Origin: Paracoccus sp. S1E-3
GTDB lineage: Bacteria > Pseudomonadota > Alphaproteobacteria > Rhodobacterales > Rhodobacteraceae
DNA length: 64,000 nucleotides
Assembly (NCBI RefSeq): GCF_013868135.1
Contig: NZ_JACEMU010000017.1
Location: 174,353 to 238,352, forward strand
Reading direction: 5' to 3'
How positions within the stretch are numbered: the stretch's first letter is position 1; each line of letters begins with the position of its first letter. Below are positions 18,908 through 28,097 of this stretch, piece after piece. The notes beneath the pieces are model-generated. The model saw only the letters and a program-made list of their open reading frames with translations, did no database searches and was not told the DNA's origin. Both the position numbers and the translations under genes were made by a program.

Positions 18908-20460
18908 CACGCGAAAACCCCCTGCACGAACCAGCGCGGGGCGGGGCCGCGTCCGTCGCCGGCCAGACCCTCGCGATAGAGCCACAACCGCTGGCCGCGC
19001 TCGTCCTCGATCTTGTAGTAATCCCGCAGCCGGGTGCCGGGGTGGTCCAGCCACCATTCCGGGGCGATCCGCTCCGGTCCCTGCCAGCGGGTGATGCGGG
19101 TCGGCTTGCCGCGCCACTGGAATTGCGCGGGCGGGCCTTCGGGGACGGCGTAGAGGACGCGGACCTCCTCGGGCGGATCGAGCATCCGGGCCGGGCGGTC
19201 CTGCGCCTCCGTCGCGATGGGGGGCGGGATGCCGTGCAGGGCGGTCTCGGTGTGGCTGCGCTCGGGGATGTGGCTGTCCAGAAGCGCGGGCCTGCGCAGT
19301 CGGTCCGCGCCAAAACGCGCCGCCAGCCGATCGATCAGGCGCGGCAGGTCGCGGCTTTCGTTGGCCGCGCCGCCCAGATCGCGCTGCGTGGGGGCGAAGG
19401 CTTCGGTTTCCGGCGCCGCAAGTTCGATCAGGTCGAAGCCGAAACCGGGGTCGATCCGCTCCAGCCGGTCGCGGAACAGAAAGACCATGTGATCGGGGTC
19501 GCGGGTGGGAGAGGCCGCGCCCGCCTCGATCCAGCGTATCTCGCCATCGGTGCGCCAGACGGACAGGCGCAACAGGCGCGCGCCCTGCGCGGCGGCCGAG
19601 AGGGCGCGGCACAGTGCGGCGGCCAGATCGGGCAGGTGATGGGTGGCGTCCAGCACCGGCTCGGGCAGGCGGGACTCGACCCGGAAGCGGACAGGCGGAT
19701 CGGGCGGGCTGATCGGTTCGGGCAGCCGGCCCATGGCCTGATCCAGCCGGATCAGCGGGTTGTCGGCCGCGTCATGGCGCGCGAACCGCCGGGCAAGCGC
19801 CACGCGCGGCATCGCCGCCAGATCGCCCACCGTCTTCAGCCCCAGCCGGCGCAGAATCAGGGCGGTGGCCTCCGACAGGCGCAGTGCGGCGACCGGCAGC
19901 GGATGCAGCGCCGCGCCGTCATAGGCGATGCCCGCCGCGTATCGTGACAGCGCCCAGGCCGCGCCCCATGTCGGCCCAAAGGCGACGGTTGCGGCATGGC
20001 CCAGCCCGGCCAGCTGATCGCGGATCGCGGTCAGCATCCCGGCCTCGCCCCGCCAGAGATGGGCGCTGCCGGTCGTGTCCATGACCAGCCCCGGCGCGCC
20101 GGGCCCCGAGGCGTCCACCGTCGTCCACGGACAGAAGCGCCGCGCCCACAGCGCAAGCTGCGCCAGGGCGGCGGCATCACCCGCCGGATCGGCCGGGTCG
20201 GCGCGCAGATCGGGCAAGATCGCCCGCATGTCGGTCAGCCGCGCGCCGAGGGTGATCCCGGCGGCGCGTGCCACCGGGTTGGCGGCGTGAATGACCGGCC
20301 CATGCGTGCCCTCGACCCACAGTGCGAAAGGGGTATTAGCCGGTGGCGCGCTGCCCGCCTGCGGGGCCGCCGCCTGATGCTGCGCTGCCCGTGCCAGTTG
20401 CCGCATCCGGCGTTCTACGGGCAGGTTCGGCAGCGAAATGCAGACGATCCGGCGCGCCAT
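18907..20460 (-). CDS. imuB: ImuB, Y-family-like mutasome protein
   Basis: 517 aa. The canonical ImuB start RRIVCISLPNLPVERR sets the N-terminus at the ATG at 20460; an ATG at 20475 is also possible. Y-family features include ANPVARAAGITLGARLTDMRA, LVMDTTGSAHLWRGE and the helix-hairpin-helix-like LGLKTVGDLAAMPRVALARRF. The family lacks the catalytic acidic residues of active Y polymerases and serves as the hub that binds the beta clamp, ImuA and DnaE2. The C-terminal 80 residues (DYYKIEDERGQRLWLYREG) are typical. The start lies more than 120 nt inside imuA in another frame. Confidence 0.93.
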   Translation of the reverse strand: MARRIVCISLPNLPVERRMRQLARAAQHQAAAPQAGSAPPANTPFALWVEGTHGPVIHAANPVARAAGITLGARLTDMRAILPDLRADPADPAGDAAALAQLALWARRFCPWTTVDASGPGAPGLVMDTTGSAHLWRGEAGMLTAIRDQLAGLGHAATVAFGPTWGAAWALSRYAAGIAYDGAALHPLPVAALRLSEATALILRRLGLKTVGDLAAMPRVALARRFARHDAADNPLIRLDQAMGRLPEPISPPDPPVRFRVESRLPEPVLDATHHLPDLAAALCRALSAAAQGARLLRLSVWRTDGEIRWIEAGAASPTRDPDHMVFLFRDRLERIDPGFGFDLIELAAPETEAFAPTQRDLGGAANESRDLPRLIDRLAARFGADRLRRPALLDSHIPERSHTETALHGIPPPIATEAQDRPARMLDPPEEVRVLYAVPEGPPAQFQWRGKPTRITRWQGPERIAPEWWLDHPGTRLRDYYKIEDERGQRLWLYREGLAGDGRGPAPRWFVQGVFA

Positions 20461-21022
20461 CCGATCCGGCTTCATGGCTGACCACCCAGACGCCCGGCCG
20501 CTTGTCGCGTGCGCGCAGCAGTTCCACCCGCCACAGCGGCGCGCCGGGAGCGGCGGCATCGTCCGGGTTCGGCGCCGAGGGCAGCGCCGTCACCTGCCAG
20601 CGGTCGCGCAGCGCGCTGGGTTCGGGCCGTGCCGCATGGCGGATCAGCCAGAGGGTGACGCCATGCGCCTCGGCCCGCAAGGCAAGCCGGCGGGTGGCGG
20701 TAAAGTTCAGCGCCGTGGGGTTGCCGTGGATCTCGGCCACCACGGCCGAAAGCGCCGGACAGGCCAGCCCTTCCTCGGCCGCGATCAGCACGTCGCGCGG
20801 ATGCGCGGGCCGCATCAGCAGCGCCTGCGGCAGCGCCCCGGCCAGCGAGGGGCGCCCCGCCAGCCGCGCGCTTTGCCGGTCCTGAAGCCACAGCACCGGC
20901 CCCTGCAGATGCGCCATGACAAAGCCCTGAAACGCCCCATCGGGGGCGGCAAACACCTCGGCGCTGCGAGCCGGAGGGGGCGCAGTGACAGGGGTGTTGG
21001 CGGGCAGGGTGGAGAGGCGCAT
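20336..21022 (-). CDS. imuA: ImuA, RecA-like mutasome protein
   Basis: 228 aa, of the short alphaproteobacterial ImuA type. Motifs are GPVLWLQDRQSARLAGRP, DVLIAAEEGLACPALSAVVAEI and a C-terminal WRVELLRARDKRPGVWVV. In this family ImuA resembles RecA/SulA and binds RecA and ImuB. First gene of the SOS cassette, 22 nt downstream of a LexA box. The last 40 codons (Gly/Ala/Thr/Pro-rich) overlap the start of imuB, an unusually long overlap. Confidence 0.87.
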   Translation of the reverse strand: MRLSTLPANTPVTAPPPARSAEVFAAPDGAFQGFVMAHLQGPVLWLQDRQSARLAGRPSLAGALPQALLMRPAHPRDVLIAAEEGLACPALSAVVAEIHGNPTALNFTATRRLALRAEAHGVTLWLIRHAARPEPSALRDRWQVTALPSAPNPDDAAAPGAPLWRVELLRARDKRPGVWVVSHEAGSDGAPDRLHFAAEPARRTPDAATGTGSAASGGGPAGGQRATG

Positions 21023-21044
21023 TCATCTGACATGATTCTAGAAA

Positions 21045-21059
21045 GTTCTTCATTTGTTC
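21045..21059. promoter_or_regulatory. LexA (SOS) box
   Basis: GTTC-N7-GTTC on the plus strand (GAAC-N7-GAAC on the minus strand) is an exact match to the alphaproteobacterial LexA operator. It lies just before imuA, so the imuA-imuB-dnaE2 operon should be repressed by LexA and induced by DNA damage. Confidence 0.85.
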
Positions 21060-22075
21060 TACCTCTTTCGGTTCGCCCGAGTCAAATGTCCGCACGGGTT
21101 TCGCCCAATACAGGCTGGTGAAAATGGCTGCGGCGGCTGTCCTTTCGGGCGCCGCCGCAGCATCTGGTGTCGTAAGGCGAGGGGACCGCAAAATGCGGCG
21201 TGGCCGCGATGAGCCGAACAGGGAAGTGGAAATGAAGAAGGCAATCTGTCGGCCCCGGCTGACGAGAATCAGGACCGGACGCCCCCCCCCCCAGCCGGAA
21301 GGGGATGACGCCCGGAACACCGGGACCAGAGACACGCCGCCAGCCTGCAGGCCACGAAGACATTCCGGCCCATCGGGAGAGAGCATCCCATCCCGATCCG
21401 GATCACGGCGACGCCGCCGAGCCGGATCGAAGCCCAGGCGGTGATGACCGGATACACCACCGGGGCCGATCTTCGACACCGCCGGTTCCGTCCATAGACA
21501 TCCGGGCACCGCATCGCGGGATCGCGAGGGTCGGGCCCCGGAAGGGCGGAAACCCGGCGGTTGCATCCTTGGCCAGGCATGGCGGGGCTGGGTGGCGGCG
21601 GCGAACGGGGTTGGACCATTGGCGCGGATGAAGCTCACCTGCACCCTCGCCGTGATCGTCAGCCTGTCCGTCATCGCCTCGCGCAAACGCGCGCAGCCCA
21701 GTCTGCAGCCGAGGAGGATGACCGGGGGCACGCCGAGGCCTTGGGCATCGGCGCCCTGTAACCGATGCGGGACGGCGATGGGAGAGTGGCCGCAGCGTGC
21801 AGCCGCTGTCGGCCTCGGCTCGCCCGGCCTCTCCCTCTCCGGTGTGAACTTATGGTCCGGCAGGGGGGACTGCCGGCTGCCGCCAACCGGTCGAAAGGAT
21901 CGGCGCCAGCCTGCCCGCGCGCCGTTTCCGCGCCGTCGGCCGAACCGGCGCGATACCCGCCGAAAAACCAGTATTGAGAATACAAGTTTTGCATCAGGAA
22001 ATAAGGACTTATGGCAGCGAATCATGGTTAAGGGCCGCCGCCGGGATTAGGCTCGAGGGTGTTCGGGAGGTTCCG
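21060..22075. other. About 1 kb without a convincing gene
   Basis: No frame here has a recognisable domain, although long GC-rich shadow frames exist on both strands. Notable contents: an 11-bp inverted repeat (GCTGCGGCGGC at 21127-21137 with GCCGCCGCAGC at 21151-21161), a run of 11 C at 21282-21292, and an ATG at 21628. The latter starts a signal-peptide-like stretch (MKLTCTLAVIVSLSVIA) whose frame then becomes Arg/Pro-rich. A one-base shift near 21675 would continue as AQTRAAQSAAEEDDRGHAEA and stop at 21762. This may be the remains of a small secreted protein gene. The last 100 nt are AT-richer and should hold the promoter of the LysR gene. Confidence 0.4.
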
Positions 22076-23242
22076 ATGCAACCCAGTATCCGCCATCTGC
22101 GCATGTTCCAGACGCTGGCCGAAACCCATTCGGTGACGCGCACCGCAGAGCTGTGCGAAGTCTCGCAGCCGGCGGTGACTCAGGCGATAGGCAAGCTGGA
22201 ACGCGATGGCGGCCAGGCGCTGTTCCGGCGCAGCCCGCAGGGAATCTTCCTGACCCCGGCGGGCGAGGTGATGGCGCGCCGCGCCGCGCGGGCGCTGGCA
22301 TTCCTGGATACGGCCATGGGGGACATGCCACGCAATATCCGCCTGCATGCGACCCGCGCCCAGCTGGCGGCGCTGATCGCAGTGACCGAACAGGAAAATT
22401 TCACCCTCGCCGCGCGGCAATTGGGGCTGGCGCAACCAACGGTGCACCGCTCGGCCAGCATGTTGGAACAGTCGGCGGGGATGCAGTTCTTCGAACGCAC
22501 CGCGCATGGGCTGATCGCCACCCGCGCTGCGCGCCAGCTGTCGCAGGCCGCCCGGCTGGCCTTCGCCGAGTTGAAGCAGGCCGAGACCGATCTGGCCGCG
22601 CTGTCCGGGCGCGAGGTCGGGCGCATCACACTGGGCGCAGGGGCGTTGTCACGCGCCGGCCTGCTGCCTGCGGCGATGCTGCGTTTTCGGACGCTCCGGC
22701 CGAATTTTCCCTTTGAAATCATCGAGGGACGCGACGAGGAATTGCTGGCCGGGCTGCGCCGGGGCGAAATAGATATGGTGCTGGGCGCGTTGCACAGCCC
22801 GCTGGGGATTCGGGACCTCGCGCAGCTGGGGCTGTTCGACGATTCCATCGCCATCGTGGCGCGACAGCATCACCCCCTGGCACGGCAGGTGCGCGTCACC
22901 CGCGAGGATTTGGGCCGTTTTCCCTGGGTGATCGCGCAGCAGGGCGTGCCGATCCGCACCATGCTGGAGGGGTTGCTGCCGCCCGAGACCCTGCGTGGCG
23001 CCATCGTCGCCTCCTCGGTGATCCTGCTGCGCGAAATTCTGCGCGGCAGCGACCATTTGGGCGCGTTGTCGCGTAATCAGGCTCTGACGTTGGGCGAGGG
23101 GCAGGCGCTGACCGTGCTGCCGGTCGATCTGCCGCCCGCGCCCTGGCCCATCGGCCTCACCACGCGCGCGGGGTGGGAGCCGACCGCCGCGCAGCGCGAA
23201 TTCATCGACCTGTTGCGCGAGGAGGCCGCGAAGCTGGGCTGA
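22076..23242 (+). CDS. LysR-type regulator with two N-terminal HTH domains
   Basis: 388 aa from the ATG at 22076 (GGGAGG upstream); about 90 residues longer than a usual LysR protein. Residues 5-64 are a LysR winged-HTH (IRHLRMFQTLAETHSVTRTA ... LFRRSPQGIFLTPAGE). Residues 95-153 are a second one (AQLAALIAVTEQENFTLAAR ... FFERTAHGLIATRAA). The periplasmic-binding-like effector domain follows from about residue 182 (GRITLGAGALSRAGLLPAAM). The ligand and target genes are unknown. It is not next to a divergent gene of obvious function, so the usual LysR neighbour rule does not help here. Confidence 0.9.
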   Translation: MQPSIRHLRMFQTLAETHSVTRTAELCEVSQPAVTQAIGKLERDGGQALFRRSPQGIFLTPAGEVMARRAARALAFLDTAMGDMPRNIRLHATRAQLAALIAVTEQENFTLAARQLGLAQPTVHRSASMLEQSAGMQFFERTAHGLIATRAARQLSQAARLAFAELKQAETDLAALSGREVGRITLGAGALSRAGLLPAAMLRFRTLRPNFPFEIIEGRDEELLAGLRRGEIDMVLGALHSPLGIRDLAQLGLFDDSIAIVARQHHPLARQVRVTREDLGRFPWVIAQQGVPIRTMLEGLLPPETLRGAIVASSVILLREILRGSDHLGALSRNQALTLGEGQALTVLPVDLPPAPWPIGLTTRAGWEPTAAQREFIDLLREEAAKLG

Positions 23243-23338
23243 GCGACGCGCCCCGCATGATTCCGGTGTGAGGCGTGGCAGAGCGCTCGAAACTACGCGA
23301 TATACGCGGCGTAAAATTCTGAAATCAGAGGGAAAATC

Positions 23339-23412
23339 TGGAGCGGGTGAAGGGAATCGAACCCTCGTATTCAGCTTGGGAAGCTGCTGCTCTACCATTG
23401 AGCTACACCCGC
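23339..23412 (-). tRNA. tRNA-Gly (CCC anticodon)
   Basis: A 74-nt cloverleaf read on the minus strand: acceptor GCGGGTG/CACCCGC, D arm TAGCTCAATGGTAGAGC, anticodon loop TTCCCAA (anticodon CCC), T arm GAGGG-TTCGATT-CCCTT, and an encoded CCA after U73. The first anticodon-stem pair (27-43) appears to be a G-A mismatch; the other four pairs are sound. Confidence 0.96.
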
Positions 23413-23454
23413 GACAGCGCCCGGTTACCGCAGTCAAAGGGGGCGCGTCAAGTC

Positions 23455-23877
23455 TTAGCGCAGTCCCATCTCCGCCAGCTCGGCAGCGAGGGCGGCGGGC
23501 AGCGAGTCGTCATGGGCGCGGTCCCTGGCCAGATCGGGAGGCGCATCCGCAGCGTCCAGATAGCGCCAGCCCTGAAACGGCCGGCGCGGGACCGCCGTGG
23601 TGCGAATCAGATCGCGGTCCAGCACCAGCGCGCAGCGGCGGATGCCGTCAGCGCCCAGCCGCTCCTCGAGTCCGATCAGGCGTTGACGGGCCAGCAGAAC
23701 CCCCTTGAACACCCAATAAATGGAGCCGCCGGCCAGCAGCTCGGCCTCGCGCCGGGGCCACATGCGGGTGACATGCGCCGCCGGGGCGTCGCCGAAGCGC
23801 TGGCGCTGCCATTCTTCCAGATCCTCGGGGCCATCCGCCCCGACACAGAGCTTGACCAGATTGACGTGCTTCACCAT
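23455..23877 (-). CDS. DUF1489 family protein
   Basis: 140 aa. The start VKHVNLVKLCVGADG, the segment HVTRMWPRREAELL and the central SIYWVFKGVLLARQRLIGL are the recognisable DUF1489 pattern, a family confined largely to alphaproteobacteria. No signal peptide or membrane segment is present, so it should be cytoplasmic. Biochemical function is unknown. The gene is divergent from the AI-2E transporter gene, 44 nt away, and tail-adjacent to the tRNA-Gly gene. Confidence 0.85.
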   Translation of the reverse strand: MVKHVNLVKLCVGADGPEDLEEWQRQRFGDAPAAHVTRMWPRREAELLAGGSIYWVFKGVLLARQRLIGLEERLGADGIRRCALVLDRDLIRTTAVPRRPFQGWRYLDAADAPPDLARDRAHDDSLPAALAAELAEMGLR

Positions 23878-23921
23878 GGCCCTGATATAGGGGACCGAAA
23901 CGGCGCGGCAAAGGGTGCATC

Positions 23922-25082
23922 ATGGGGTCGGCAAGACGTAAACAGGCATATTGGTGGACTGGTGCCATTCTGGTCTTCTTGCTGGTGATGTGGCTGCTGG
24001 GCCAGGCGATCCTGCCCTTCATCATCGGCGCGGGCGTGGCCTATCTGCTGGACCCGCTGGCCGACCGGCTGGAGCGGGCGGGCCTCAGCCGGACCTGGGC
24101 GGTGGTGACCATCACGCTGGCGGCACTGCTGGCGCTGGTGGCTTTTCTGCTGCTGCTGGCGCCCATCGTCCTGCGCCAGACCACCCAGCTGGTCGAGGCG
24201 ATGCCCGGCATGATCAAGGGGCTGCAGGATTTTCTGATGCAGCGCTTCCCCAATCTGCTGGCCGCAGGCGGCCCCCTGGATTCGTCGCTGCAGAATCTCG
24301 CCTCACTCGTCGGCGAGAAGGGAGGGCAGGTGCTGAGTTCGCTGCTGAATTCGATCTCGGGCGTGGTCGGCATGATCGCGCTGCTGGTCATCGTGCCGGT
24401 GGTCGCCTTCTATCTGCTGCTCGACTGGGATCACATGGTCGCGCGGATCGACGCGCTGCTGCCGCGCCGGCAGGCCCCGACGATCCGTCGACTCGCCGCC
24501 GAGATCGACCGCACCCTGTCGGGTTTCGTGCGCGGGCAGGGCACGGTGATGCTGATCCAGGGCACCTTCTACTCGGTCGCGCTGATGAGCGTCGGGCTGC
24601 CCTATGCGGTCTCGATCGGCATGGGGGCGGCGATCCTCGGGATCATTCCCTATGTCGGCACCCTGATCGGCGGGGCCACCGCCATCGGGGTGGCCGTTTT
24701 CACCTTCTGGGACCAGCCGCTGTGGATCGCCGTGGTCGCCGGTATCTTCATCCTCGGCCAGATCGTCGAGGGGAACTATCTGCAGCCGAAGATCGTCGGC
24801 AACCATGTCGGACTGCATCCGGTCTGGTTGCTGCTGGCCCTGTCGGTCTTCGGGTCGCTGTTCGGTTTCGTCGGCATGATGGTGGCGGTGCCCCTCGCGG
24901 CGGCACTCGGCGTTCTGGTCCGCTACTGTGCCGAGCGTTACGTCGACAGCCCGATGTATACCGGTGTCGATCCCGCGCCGGTCACCCCGGAACCTTATCT
25001 GGTCGAGATTGTCCCCGAAGGCACCCTGCGCGTCATGCGCACCGATCTGGCCGCGCCCGCCGACAGCGGACCGCACGCCTGA
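23922..25082 (+). CDS. AI-2E family (PerM/TqsA-like) transporter
   Basis: 386 aa with seven to eight membrane helices. The AI-2E exporter signature regions are present: FIIGAGVAYLLDPLADRLER near the N-terminus, PVVAFYLLLDWDHM at the middle, and the C-terminal GIIPYVGTLIGG and QIVEGNYLQPKIVG. Homologues export the signal AI-2 or act as permeases of unknown cargo. The next gene, hdaA, starts 3 nt after its stop, an order often seen in Rhodobacterales. Substrate is not determinable from sequence. Confidence 0.92.
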   Translation: MGSARRKQAYWWTGAILVFLLVMWLLGQAILPFIIGAGVAYLLDPLADRLERAGLSRTWAVVTITLAALLALVAFLLLLAPIVLRQTTQLVEAMPGMIKGLQDFLMQRFPNLLAAGGPLDSSLQNLASLVGEKGGQVLSSLLNSISGVVGMIALLVIVPVVAFYLLLDWDHMVARIDALLPRRQAPTIRRLAAEIDRTLSGFVRGQGTVMLIQGTFYSVALMSVGLPYAVSIGMGAAILGIIPYVGTLIGGATAIGVAVFTFWDQPLWIAVVAGIFILGQIVEGNYLQPKIVGNHVGLHPVWLLLALSVFGSLFGFVGMMVAVPLAAALGVLVRYCAERYVDSPMYTGVDPAPVTPEPYLVEIVPEGTLRVMRTDLAAPADSGPHA

Positions 25083-25085
25083 TTC

Positions 25086-25817
25086 ATGGCGCGTCAACTG
25101 ACCCTTGATCTCGGCCATCGCCCGGCGCTTGGCCGGGCGGATTTCCTGGTGACGCCCGCCCATGCACTGGCGATGACGGTGCTGGACGCGCCCGAGACAT
25201 GGCCGCAGGGGCGGATGCTGCTGCTGGGGCCGGACGGATCGGGCAAGACCCATCTGGCGACGATCTGGGCGGCGGAAACCGGGGCGATGCGGATCGGGGC
25301 CGCGGCGTTGCGGCCCGACATGGTCGATCTGCTGGCCAGCGAGGATGGCGCTGTCGTGGTCGAGGACGCCCATCGCGTGGCCTTTTCCGCCGGCGCCGAA
25401 CAGGCGCTGTTCCACCTGTGGAATCTCTGCGCGGTGCGGGGCTGCTGGCTGTTGCTGACGGCGCGCAGGCCGCCGCGCGACTGGGACCTGTCGCTGCCAG
25501 ACCTGCGCAGCCGCATGTCGGCGATGCCCGTGACCCGGATCGAGGCCCCGGACGAGGCGCTGCTGGCCGCCGTTCTGGTCAAGCTGCTGGCCGACCGCCA
25601 GTTGACCCCGCCCCCCGGCCTGATCGACTGGCTGGTGCCGCGCATGGACCGCGATCTGGGGCTGGCGCGACGCCTTGTCGCGGCGCTCGATACCCAGGCC
25701 CTTTCCGAACAGCGCGGCCTGACCCGCAGCATGGCCGCTGATCTGCTGGTGCAGCTGACCGCGCCGGAAAGCGGCCCGGCCGATAAAGCCTTGCCCGGGC
25801 GTCAACTTTTTCCGTAG
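25086..25817 (+). CDS. hdaA: HdaA, DnaA-related regulator of replication initiation
   Basis: 243 aa, DnaA AAA+ core without the DNA-binding domain IV. Residues 4-9 (QLTLDL) are a beta-clamp-binding motif as in Hda. The Walker A box is GPDGSGKT (48-55) and Walker B is VVVEDAHR. The sensor-II-like segment [15 protein letters not shown] lies near the C-terminus. Hda/HdaA binds the clamp and promotes ATP hydrolysis by DnaA (RIDA), limiting re-initiation. It overlaps nothing but is packed between the AI-2E gene (3 nt) and ppk (about 64 nt). Confidence 0.9.
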   Translation: MARQLTLDLGHRPALGRADFLVTPAHALAMTVLDAPETWPQGRMLLLGPDGSGKTHLATIWAAETGAMRIGAAALRPDMVDLLASEDGAVVVEDAHRVAFSAGAEQALFHLWNLCAVRGCWLLLTARRPPRDWDLSLPDLRSRMSAMPVTRIEAPDEALLAAVLVKLLADRQLTPPPGLIDWLVPRMDRDLGLARRLVAALDTQALSEQRGLTRSMAADLLVQLTAPESGPADKALPGRQLFP

Positions 25818-25881
25818 CACGGCTGGACAAGGGCCATCGCCCCGGCGCATGATATGGCCCGATCTTTTCCTGCACCGTCCG

Positions 25882-28047
25882 ATGACCCAAGCCGACTTCC
25901 TGAAACATCCGCCGCCCGCGCCGGTTTCCCTGCCGGGGGTCTCGATCACCGGGCCTGACCGCTTCTTCAACCGTGAGTTGAGCTGGCTCAGCTTCAACTG
26001 GCGCGTTCTGGATGAAGCCCGCAACAGCCGCGTGCCACTTCTGGAACGGCTGCGCTTTCTGGCGATTTCGGCCACCAATCTTGATGAATTCTACACCGTC
26101 CGCGTGGCCGGCCTGCGCGAACTGGCGCGCGAAGGCAACAACACCCCCTCCGAGGATGGTCGCACCCCGGCCGAACAGTTGCAGATCATCAACGCCGATG
26201 CGCGCCGGCTGATGGGCGCCCAGCAAGCGGTCTGGAACAGCCTCCGCAAGGAGATGGAGGCCGAGAATATCGCCATCCTCTCGCGCTCGCGGGTGACGCG
26301 GGCCGAGGCCGATTACCTGAACCGCCATTTCCGCGAGCAGGTCTTCCCGGTCCTGTCGCCGCTGGCCATCGACCCGGCGCATCCCTTCCCCTTCATTCCG
26401 AATACCGGTTTCTCGCTGGCGCTGGAACTGGCGCGCGAATCCGATGGCCGGCGGATGCAGGCGCTGCTGCCGATCCCCGCGCAGTTGCCCCGCTTTGTCC
26501 GGCTGCCCGGCACCTCGCGCTTTCTGCGGCTGGAAGACCTGCTGCTGATGAACCTGTCCAGCCTGTTTCCGGGCTATCGCGATACCGGCTCCTGCGCGTT
26601 CCGGGTGCTGCGCGACAGCGATCTGGAGGTCGAGGAGGAGGCCGAGGATCTGGTCCGGGAGTTCGAGACCGCCCTGAAGCGCCGCCGCCGGGGCAGCGTG
26701 ATCCGTCTGAAGATCACCGAGGGCGCCCCCGACGCGTTGCGCCGGACCATTATGGAGGAACTCCACGTTTCGCCCGACGAGGTGATCGAGGTCGCGGGCC
26801 TGCTGGGGATGGCCGACCTGAAGGAACTGGTGCTGGACGACCGCCGCGACCTGCAATGGCCGGCCTTCACGCCGCGGGTGCCGGAACGGGTGCAGGACCA
26901 TGATGGCGACATGTTCGCGGCGATCCGCCAGAAGGACATGCTGCTGCATCATCCTTACGAGACCTTCGACATGGTCATCCGCTATCTGCAACAGGCGGCG
27001 CGCGACCCCAATGTGCTGGCGATCAAGCAGACGCTGTATCGCACCAGCCGCGACAGCCCGATCGTCGAGGCGCTGTGCGAAGCCGCCGAATCCGGCAAAT
27101 CCGTCACCGCGCTGGTGGAGCTGAAAGCGCGCTTCGACGAGGCCGCGAATATCCGTCAGTCCCGGCGGCTGGAACGTGCGGGCGCGCATGTCGTCTATGG
27201 CTTCGTGAATTATAAGACCCATGCCAAGATCTCGACCGTGGTGCGGCGCGAAGGCGATGCGCTGGTAACCTATACCCATTACGGCACCGGCAACTATCAC
27301 CCGATTACCGCGCGCATCTATACCGACCTGTCGCTGTTCACCTGCGACGCGGCGCTGGGGCGCGATGCCACCAAGGTGTTCAATTTCCTGTCCGGCTACG
27401 TCCAGCCGGAAGGCCTGGAGAATATCGCGATCTCGCCCATCTCGCTGAAGGAGCGTCTGATCGAACTGATTGGGCGCGAGGCCGAATATGCCCGCGCCGG
27501 CCGCCCCGCCGCGATCTGGGCGAAAATGAACTCGGTGATCGAGCCGGATGTGATCGACGCGCTCTACGCCGCCAGTCAGGCCGGGGTGAAAATCGACCTG
27601 GTTATTCGCGGTATCTGCGGGCTGCGGCCGGGCATTGCGGGTCTGTCGGACAATATCCGCGTCAAATCCATCGTCGGCCGGTTTCTGGAACATTCGCGCA
27701 TCGTCTGCTTCGGCGCCGGTTTCGGGCTGCCGTCGCGCAAGGCGCGGGTCTTCATCAGCTCGGCCGACTGGATGGGGCGGAATCTCTCGCGCCGGGTCGA
27801 GACGCTGATCGAATGTCTGAACGACACCGTGAAGGCGCAGATCGTCAATCAGATCATGGCCGCCAATATGGCCGACGAGGCGCAAAGCTGGACCCTGCGG
27901 CCGGATGGCCGTTATCTGCGCCATCTGCCGGCCGGACGCGACGATCTGTTCAACTGTCACCGTTTCTTCATGGAAAATCCGTCTTTGTCAGGGCGCGGCC
28001 GGGCTGGCGCGGGCGACGTGCCCGCCTTGACCCATAGCGCCGATTGA
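25882..28047 (+). CDS. ppk: Polyphosphate kinase 1
   Basis: 721 aa from the ATG at 25882; an in-frame ATG at 25849 would add 11 residues. The PPK1 domains are all present: the N domain ([19 protein letters not shown]), the head domain ([16 protein letters not shown]) and the catalytic C1/C2 domains. HHPYETFD and the phospho-accepting His in NYKTHAKIS can be seen, followed by [19 protein letters not shown]. It makes polyphosphate from ATP reversibly. ppx follows directly, with overlapping frames around 28044-28098, so synthesis and breakdown are encoded together. Confidence 0.97.
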   Translation: MTQADFLKHPPPAPVSLPGVSITGPDRFFNRELSWLSFNWRVLDEARNSRVPLLERLRFLAISATNLDEFYTVRVAGLRELAREGNNTPSEDGRTPAEQLQIINADARRLMGAQQAVWNSLRKEMEAENIAILSRSRVTRAEADYLNRHFREQVFPVLSPLAIDPAHPFPFIPNTGFSLALELARESDGRRMQALLPIPAQLPRFVRLPGTSRFLRLEDLLLMNLSSLFPGYRDTGSCAFRVLRDSDLEVEEEAEDLVREFETALKRRRRGSVIRLKITEGAPDALRRTIMEELHVSPDEVIEVAGLLGMADLKELVLDDRRDLQWPAFTPRVPERVQDHDGDMFAAIRQKDMLLHHPYETFDMVIRYLQQAARDPNVLAIKQTLYRTSRDSPIVEALCEAAESGKSVTALVELKARFDEAANIRQSRRLERAGAHVVYGFVNYKTHAKISTVVRREGDALVTYTHYGTGNYHPITARIYTDLSLFTCDAALGRDATKVFNFLSGYVQPEGLENIAISPISLKERLIELIGREAEYARAGRPAAIWAKMNSVIEPDVIDALYAASQAGVKIDLVIRGICGLRPGIAGLSDNIRVKSIVGRFLEHSRIVCFGAGFGLPSRKARVFISSADWMGRNLSRRVETLIECLNDTVKAQIVNQIMAANMADEAQSWTLRPDGRYLRHLPAGRDDLFNCHRFFMENPSLSGRGRAGAGDVPALTHSAD

Positions 28048-28097
28048 GGAAAAAGCGGACTCATCACGGCGGCGTGACCGGAATCAGGAGCGATGCG

